64,000 nt of DNA, taken from CAWGXG01 sp963826505 (GTDB taxonomy: Bacteria > Chloroflexota > Anaerolineae > Aggregatilineales > Aggregatilineaceae). Below are positions 60,299 to 64,000 of the stretch, piece by piece (positions within the stretch are counted from its first letter, which is position 1; each line of letters opens with the position of its first letter). The DNA lies in contig CAWGXG010000008.1 in assembly GCA_963826505.1 (NCBI GenBank), forward strand, positions 930,001-994,000, written 5' to 3'. The position numbers and the translations under genes are program-made. The notes beneath the pieces were generated by a model. It was not told the origin of the DNA. It saw only the letters and a list, made by a program, of their open reading frames with translations, and searched no databases.

Positions 60299-60864
60299 TC
60301 TGCGTCGGCTCCAACTTGAACATCAGATTTGCACACGCCAACAAAGGGCAGATTGCGGAAATACTCGTCCAGGTCAAGCCCATATCCGAACACGAATTTA
60401 TCGGGAATCTCAAACCCCACGTAATCAAGTGGGATTTCGACTTGACGGCGGCTTGGCTTGCTGAGCAATGTGCAGATCCGAACGCTGGCTGGAGCGCGTG
60501 TCGCGAGCAGGCTCATGATGTATTGCATGGTGTATCCGCTGTCGATAATATCTTCAACAACAATAAGGTGTTTGCCTGCAATATCGTGACGGAGATCCAT
60601 TTCGATGCGAACCCGCCCAGACGAATGACGAACCCCATCGCCATAGCTGGCAATTGCCATAAAATCGATGCTGTGTGGTACGGTGATATGACGCATCAAG
60701 TCGGTCAAGAACATCACCCCGCCCTTCAGAACACAAACAAGCAATAGGTTCTTCTTGTCGGCATAATCGATACTGATCTGCTTACCCAGTTCGCCCACTC
60801 GATATTGGACGGCAGTCTCGTCGATAAGAATCTCTTGAAGGTAGTGTTCGTATGCTTCAGGCAT
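60295..60864 (-). CDS. hpt: Hypoxanthine phosphoribosyltransferase
   Basis: 189 residues. The PRPP-binding motif VVEDIIDSGYTMQYI (about 108-122) and the earlier LLVCVLKGGVMFLTDL, which places the flexible loop and metal site, mark a type I phosphoribosyltransferase of the HPRT kind, salvaging hypoxanthine and guanine. FGYGLDLDEYFRNLPFVG at the end is typical. The frame opens at 60924, but ATG 60864 has GGAGAA at the right spacing and starts the family N-terminus. The stop overlaps the cca GTG. A 72-bp gap separates it from the unknown gene upstream in the same direction. Confidence 0.93.
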   Translation of the reverse strand: MPEAYEHYLQEILIDETAVQYRVGELGKQISIDYADKKNLLLVCVLKGGVMFLTDLMRHITVPHSIDFMAIASYGDGVRHSSGRVRIEMDLRHDIAGKHLIVVEDIIDSGYTMQYIMSLLATRAPASVRICTLLSKPSRRQVEIPLDYVGFEIPDKFVFGYGLDLDEYFRNLPFVGVCKSDVQVGADAE

Positions 60865-60936
60865 AGTATTCTCCAGATGAATTGTCGACATATTGCGAAT
60901 GTTGGCCCACTGCGGAATGTACACCTGATGATAATG

Positions 60937-61527
60937 TCAATGTGGGAGATTCTGGGTCTGGGACGTTTCAGAGGGGCGTATTGGATAATGGTTGGTCCAA
61001 AAGGCGCGAGCCACGCTGGCGCTCATGCCTTCAATCCAATCCGTGACGAATTCATAAAATCGTGATGTCATTACGATGTCGTTGTGGAGCTGGGATGCCA
61101 TGTGCAGCGACGCCTCAATCATCTTTTGGAGAATGGCTCCTTCCGACTCGCTCATGATGATATCGCTTTGTCGCGTATATGTCATAACGGATTCGACCGT
61201 GATGAGATGATAGCCGTCCAGCTGGTCAGGCGGGGCGAGGGGGGTAATGTCCACGTGATAACTGTCTGCGAGGGTTTGAACGACACGTTCTCGGACGTCG
61301 AAGTGATACTCCCGCAGTGACATCAAACGCTGCTGAAGATCGTCCGCGATATCATTTAGTAAGGCCAGACGGGGTGGTTCGTGTGCGATCTGAGTCTCAA
61401 GAAACGTAATCAATGGGGACTCATCTGAATTTGTCAAACACGCCTCGAAAAGACGCATCGCCTCTTGACGAAGCTGATCCGCTTCCGCTTGATAGAACAA
61501 AGGGCGCCCCGTGTTGTTATCCGGCAT
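60937..61527 (-). CDS. Unrecognised soluble all-helical protein
   Basis: 196 residues. I do not recognise a family. It begins MPDNNTGRPLFYQAEADQLR and is predicted to be largely alpha-helical. Notable stretches are LLNDIADDLQQRLMSLREYH and MSESEGAILQKMIEASLHMA, with charged surfaces and no membrane segments or cysteine motifs. ATG 61527 has a GGAGG site and overlaps the stop of the DUF971 gene by 11 bp, whereas the frame opens at 61626 inside that gene. The position between DUF971 and hpt makes a cytosolic role in that operon likely, but no function can be assigned. Confidence 0.7.
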   Translation of the reverse strand: MPDNNTGRPLFYQAEADQLRQEAMRLFEACLTNSDESPLITFLETQIAHEPPRLALLNDIADDLQQRLMSLREYHFDVRERVVQTLADSYHVDITPLAPPDQLDGYHLITVESVMTYTRQSDIIMSESEGAILQKMIEASLHMASQLHNDIVMTSRFYEFVTDWIEGMSASVARAFWTNHYPIRPSETSQTQNLPH

Positions 61528-61855
61528 GCCGTTCCTCCGGAGGGCAAAGGTGATATAGATAATCCCAGGTGTAAAGCCCAGTGTGGTGCCCGTCATCCCA
61601 GAAGAACTGTAGCGCATAATTCCCAACCAACTCGAGATGTTCGACGGTATATGGGCGTGGAGGTGTCAGTTCGAGGATATTCTTGGGAATGTTACGCAAG
61701 CCCATGTTCTCATGCCCACCGCGACATTCAACACAGGGGCAAGCCATCCTCAGTGGTCCAATCGGGTATACGCAGGTTCGTCCGTCTGTCCACGCGATCA
61801 CAAGCGTTTCGTCAGCCTGGTTCAGAGTAATATCAGTCGGAATGATCGTGCTCAT
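61517..61855 (-). CDS. DUF971 family protein (gamma-butyrobetaine hydroxylase-like N-terminal domain)
   Basis: 112 residues. DUF971 is a small zinc-binding beta domain also found at the N-terminus of BBOX-type hydroxylases. The four metal ligands are visible: CPCVEC (Cys-x-Cys-x2-Cys) in GPLRMACPCVECRGGHE, followed by a histidine in WDDGHHTGLYTWDYLYHLC. Stand-alone members are linked to iron-sulfur proteins such as Mrp/ApbC, but no such gene is here. ATG 61855 forms an ATGA overlap with the HhH gene stop, which fixes the start. The gene sits second in the leftward operon. Confidence 0.88.
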   Translation of the reverse strand: MSTIIPTDITLNQADETLVIAWTDGRTCVYPIGPLRMACPCVECRGGHENMGLRNIPKNILELTPPRPYTVEHLELVGNYALQFFWDDGHHTGLYTWDYLYHLCPPEERHAG

Positions 61856-62292
61856 GGTTTCTTCTGGAGGGCCAGTTGGGATGCCTGACCAATCCAATCC
61901 TTTGTTTGAATACGGTGAGCGCGCACGGTAACATACGGCGCAAGCTGAGTAGCCAGCCGCTCTGGTGTTTGTTCGGCCAACTGAGAAAAGCGTGTAATGC
62001 CGATCTTTTTCAACGCCTCAAAGAAGCGGGGGCCGATATCGCTGATGATCGTCAGATCATCGGCTTCAATGTCGGCTGTATTATCCTCAAGGTCTAGTTG
62101 TTCTTCGAGGGCTTCCATGGGCAGCACGATTTCAGGCATTGGAGCGACTTCTGGAGGTTGATATTGTGAGCGAATCACACCGACAGAGGCGTTTTGATCG
62201 CGTTTTCTCTCGCGCAGTAGAAGCCAGCCCACGACTGCGCTGACGCTTAATCCTGTTCCAAGTATTGTCAATGTACGCGCAATTTTATACAT
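61852..62292 (-). CDS. Membrane-anchored helix-hairpin-helix protein
   Basis: 146 residues. An N-terminal transmembrane helix (about 8-26: LTILGTGLSVSAVVGWLLLR) precedes a polar linker (about 30-80) and a C-terminal HhH-type domain (LTIISDIGPRFFEALKKIGI followed by TRFSQLAEQTPERLATQLAP). This resembles the helix-hairpin-helix domain of predicted flap-endonuclease-like or DUF4332 proteins, which bind nucleic acid or other HhH partners. No nuclease motif is seen. The ATG follows AGGG. It heads the operon with DUF971, the unknown, hpt and cca, served by the promoter at 62451-62479. Confidence 0.75.
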   Translation of the reverse strand: MYKIARTLTILGTGLSVSAVVGWLLLRERKRDQNASVGVIRSQYQPPEVAPMPEIVLPMEALEEQLDLEDNTADIEADDLTIISDIGPRFFEALKKIGITRFSQLAEQTPERLATQLAPYVTVRAHRIQTKDWIGQASQLALQKKP

Positions 62293-62450
62293 GGCCCTGA
62301 CTCACAAGGATTAATAGCAAATTCTGGTGGCCAGTGGGTGGTTTTAGTGAAACCAATCGGATGACCAACTCAAAATTAGCTGATACCTGGGCAATTCGTA
62401 TGACCGCTAACCAACCATAAATACTTCTTGCAACGTCAATGATTGGCCGT

Positions 62451-62479
62451 ATTGTAGCATACCCTGTTCTGATCTCCAA
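62451..62479 (-). promoter_or_regulatory. Promoter of the HhH-DUF971-unknown-hpt-cca operon
   Basis: On the minus strand, TTGGAG (62479-62474), a 17-bp spacer and TACAAT (62456-62451). The leader to ATG 62292 is about 150 nt and has no obvious structure. Confidence 0.55.
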
Positions 62480-62626
62480 TGTCGCATTGGGCCATGGGCG
62501 ATGCGAGATTGATCCCGGCAACTGCTCTGGTGTGCAAATACGATTGGCAAGTATGTCTTACTGCTAAGGCAATCGGAGAGCGTCGTGGGGTGAGGACGTA
62601 AGCCTAAGATACGTTGGCCTTAGTAT
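62480..62626. other. Non-coding part of the 403-bp divergent gap before the BTAD regulator
   Basis: No gene, repeat or hairpin is evident. The 78-codon minus-strand frame (62285-62521) crosses the operon promoter and lacks any family similarity, so I leave it out. Confidence 0.4.
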
Positions 62627-62655
62627 TTGCCTTATCTGAGCACTTAATCTATACT
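62627..62655 (+). promoter_or_regulatory. Promoter for the BTAD regulator gene
   Basis: TTGCCT (62627-62632), a 17-bp spacer and TATACT (62650-62655). The leader to ATG 62696 is about 34 nt and contains a GAGGG ribosome site. Confidence 0.6.
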
Positions 62656-62695
62656 ATGAACAACCAAGAGAGGTAGCTTTTGCAGAGGGATTCCT

Positions 62696-63970
62696 ATGGA
62701 ACTCAGCAACCTAATTCAAACATCATACGCGGCTTTCAAGGAGTACGGCGCGGATGCACGGGTGGTGCTACTCCACCCCAGCAGTCGTTATCGATCTATG
62801 CTTGTGCCGCAACTTATGAGCGTATCAGAGGTTCCCGTCTATTATTATGCGATGGGGCCCGATGACGTGAACATCCACTCGTTCTTGTCGGGCATCACAC
62901 ATGATCTGGCGAACCAACATGCGACGTTTGGGCGTCACCTCAATCTGATTCAGTTTGAGATAGAACAGGACTTCGAAGCACTTCTCGACGCGTTCGTTAA
63001 AGATGTTGCGGAACTGGACAACGATCCATTTCTGCTTGTGTTCGACGAATACGATCGCACAGACAGCGCTGACGATCTCCAGGCATTCGTGGAGCAGGTC
63101 ATTTTGCGCCTGCCTGCCCACTGCCAGATCGTGATTAACAGCCGCACACTGCCACGCTTGCCGTGGGTTTCGTTGATCGCCCAGAAGAAAGCAGTTGTGT
63201 TGCTGGACGACCAACTTGTCACAAGTAACTTCTACGGCATGCGCTTCGACGGCGAAATGTTGTTGGAAGTTAATGCCTTAGGCCCCGGTTATGTCTCTTT
63301 GAATGGCCAATCCATAGACACCTGGGAAGGGCACTTGCCGCGTTTGTTGTTCTTCTTTGCGCTGGATCGCCCCGTAGTTACGCGTTCCGAAATTTGCCAG
63401 GCGTTCTGGCCTGACCTAGATAACGACCAGGCGGTGAATGTCTTCCACGTGACCAAGCGCCGACTTCACAAAGCCCTGGATTTCGACGTGCTGGTTCACG
63501 AAAACGGGTACTATCGCGTTAATCCTGAAGTATCAGTGCAATATGACATTATGGAATTCGTTGGGGCACTCGTTCAGGGTCGTTCGATCGCTACTGGGGA
63601 TGCCCGCACGGCGCTCTGGCAAAAGGCCATCGATTTGTATCGCGGTCCGTTTTTACAAGGTCACTCCGATAAGTGGATTGTGGAACGACGCTCTAACTAT
63701 CAAACAGGCTACCTGGAAGCCCTCAGTGAGATGGCGCGCATTCGCTTGAGCGAGGGCCGCCAGGAACATGCTCTTGGGTTGCTGCTCCGCGCTGTTGCCG
63801 AGAATGATCGCTACGAACCGATTCACCGCCAGATCATGCAACTCTATGCCAGCTTAGGACGTCGCAGCGAGGCGGCTGCCCATTACCAGAAATTGGTGGA
63901 GCAACTTAAGACTGAAGGCAAACAGCCGGAAGCCGAGACTCAGACGCTGTACGCGTCGATCATGACGTAG
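62696..63970 (+). CDS. BTAD (SARP-type) transcriptional regulator fused to a degenerate P-loop ATPase-like domain
   Basis: 424 residues. The N-terminal ~200 residues resemble the STAND/MalT-type ATPase core: a beta-strand and loop VVLLHPSSRYRSML where a Walker A should be (no GK[ST]), then LVFDEYDRTDSADDLQ (Walker B-like) and HCQIVINSRTLPRLPW (sensor-like). A wHTH-like segment follows (about 215-275: RSEICQAFWPDLDNDQAV and NVFHVTKRRLHKAL), then a BTAD helical repeat domain (about 280-424: AIDLYRGPFLQGHSDKW...). SARP/BTAD regulators usually activate adjacent genes. The target is unknown because it sits at the right edge of the window. Confidence 0.82.
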   Translation: MELSNLIQTSYAAFKEYGADARVVLLHPSSRYRSMLVPQLMSVSEVPVYYYAMGPDDVNIHSFLSGITHDLANQHATFGRHLNLIQFEIEQDFEALLDAFVKDVAELDNDPFLLVFDEYDRTDSADDLQAFVEQVILRLPAHCQIVINSRTLPRLPWVSLIAQKKAVVLLDDQLVTSNFYGMRFDGEMLLEVNALGPGYVSLNGQSIDTWEGHLPRLLFFFALDRPVVTRSEICQAFWPDLDNDQAVNVFHVTKRRLHKALDFDVLVHENGYYRVNPEVSVQYDIMEFVGALVQGRSIATGDARTALWQKAIDLYRGPFLQGHSDKWIVERRSNYQTGYLEALSEMARIRLSEGRQEHALGLLLRAVAENDRYEPIHRQIMQLYASLGRRSEAAAHYQKLVEQLKTEGKQPEAETQTLYASIMT

Positions 63971-64000
63971 TTGATCGACGCGGCAGTGCGGTAAAGTAAA

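Noticed and set aside
62285..62521. 78-codon minus-strand frame upstream of the HhH gene
   Set aside because: No family similarity or ribosome site, and it spans the predicted operon promoter at 62451-62479.
1..64000. tRNA, rRNA, CRISPR arrays, insertion sequences or prophage
   Set aside because: I looked for T-loop signatures, regular direct repeats and transposase motifs by eye and found none; a short or divergent RNA gene could still be missed without a covariance search.

Overview
The window looks like part of a bacterial chromosome, probably Chloroflexota (Anaerolineae-like). This is inferred from the gene mix: sugar ABC transporters without an adjacent ATPase, secreted PPC-repeat proteins, TPR/O-antigen-ligase membrane proteins, GAF/7TM regulators, a BTAD regulator and a triplicate-S1 protein. 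There is no ribosomal RNA to confirm it. Genes are densely packed on both strands, with GTG and TTG starts common, clear Shine-Dalgarno sites and sigma70-type promoters (best case TTGACA-17-TATAAT at 16086). I found no tRNA, rRNA, CRISPR, insertion sequence or prophage.

Layout. 1-8.6 kb: the 3' end of an NAD-dependent epimerase, a ComM-type AAA protein, an O-antigen-ligase/TPR membrane protein, mobA, lipA, a DnaB-like ATPase and cmk. 8.7-17.2 kb: ComEC, a polyphosphate kinase split by a frameshift, a GNAT acetyltransferase, a 7TM/GAF regulator-like protein and a three-S1-domain protein. 17.4-26.9 kb: an AttEFGH-like ABC operon with an inserted DUF1028 gene, a SufE/sulfurtransferase pair, SRPBCC and PspC proteins and a GPH-type transporter. 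27.0-31.2 kb: tandem secreted PPC-repeat genes, interrupted by an in-frame stop and by a frameshift. 31.6-37.5 kb: a sugar ABC transporter whose first permease carries two PDZ-like modules, then another frameshifted membrane gene. 37.5-50.5 kb: greA, dGTPase, uvrB with an SOS-box-like site, a PHP hydrolase, an SH3 membrane protein, ligA, rlmI, a degenerate tyrosine recombinase, an acyl-CoA ligase and a HAD hydrolase. 50.6-64 kb: ftsH behind a Ser/Thr kinase, a large membrane protein, a TPR protein, a UroD-like protein, rsmD, a leftward operon (HhH protein, DUF971, unknown, hpt, CCA-transferase) and a BTAD regulator with a degraded P-loop.

Functional groupings: DNA metabolism and repair (comM, comEC, uvrB, ligA, dgt), RNA and translation (S1 protein, greA, rlmI, rsmD, cca), sulfur and cofactor chemistry (lipA, mobA, SufE plus rhodanese), envelope and transport. 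The most unusual items are the PDZ-fused MalF-type permease, the seven-repeat PPC protein split by a TAA, the catalytically stripped tyrosine recombinase and the ComEC with no metal ligands in its MBL domain. Three genes carry what look like single-base insertions. Residual sequencing error must be excluded before reading biology into them.
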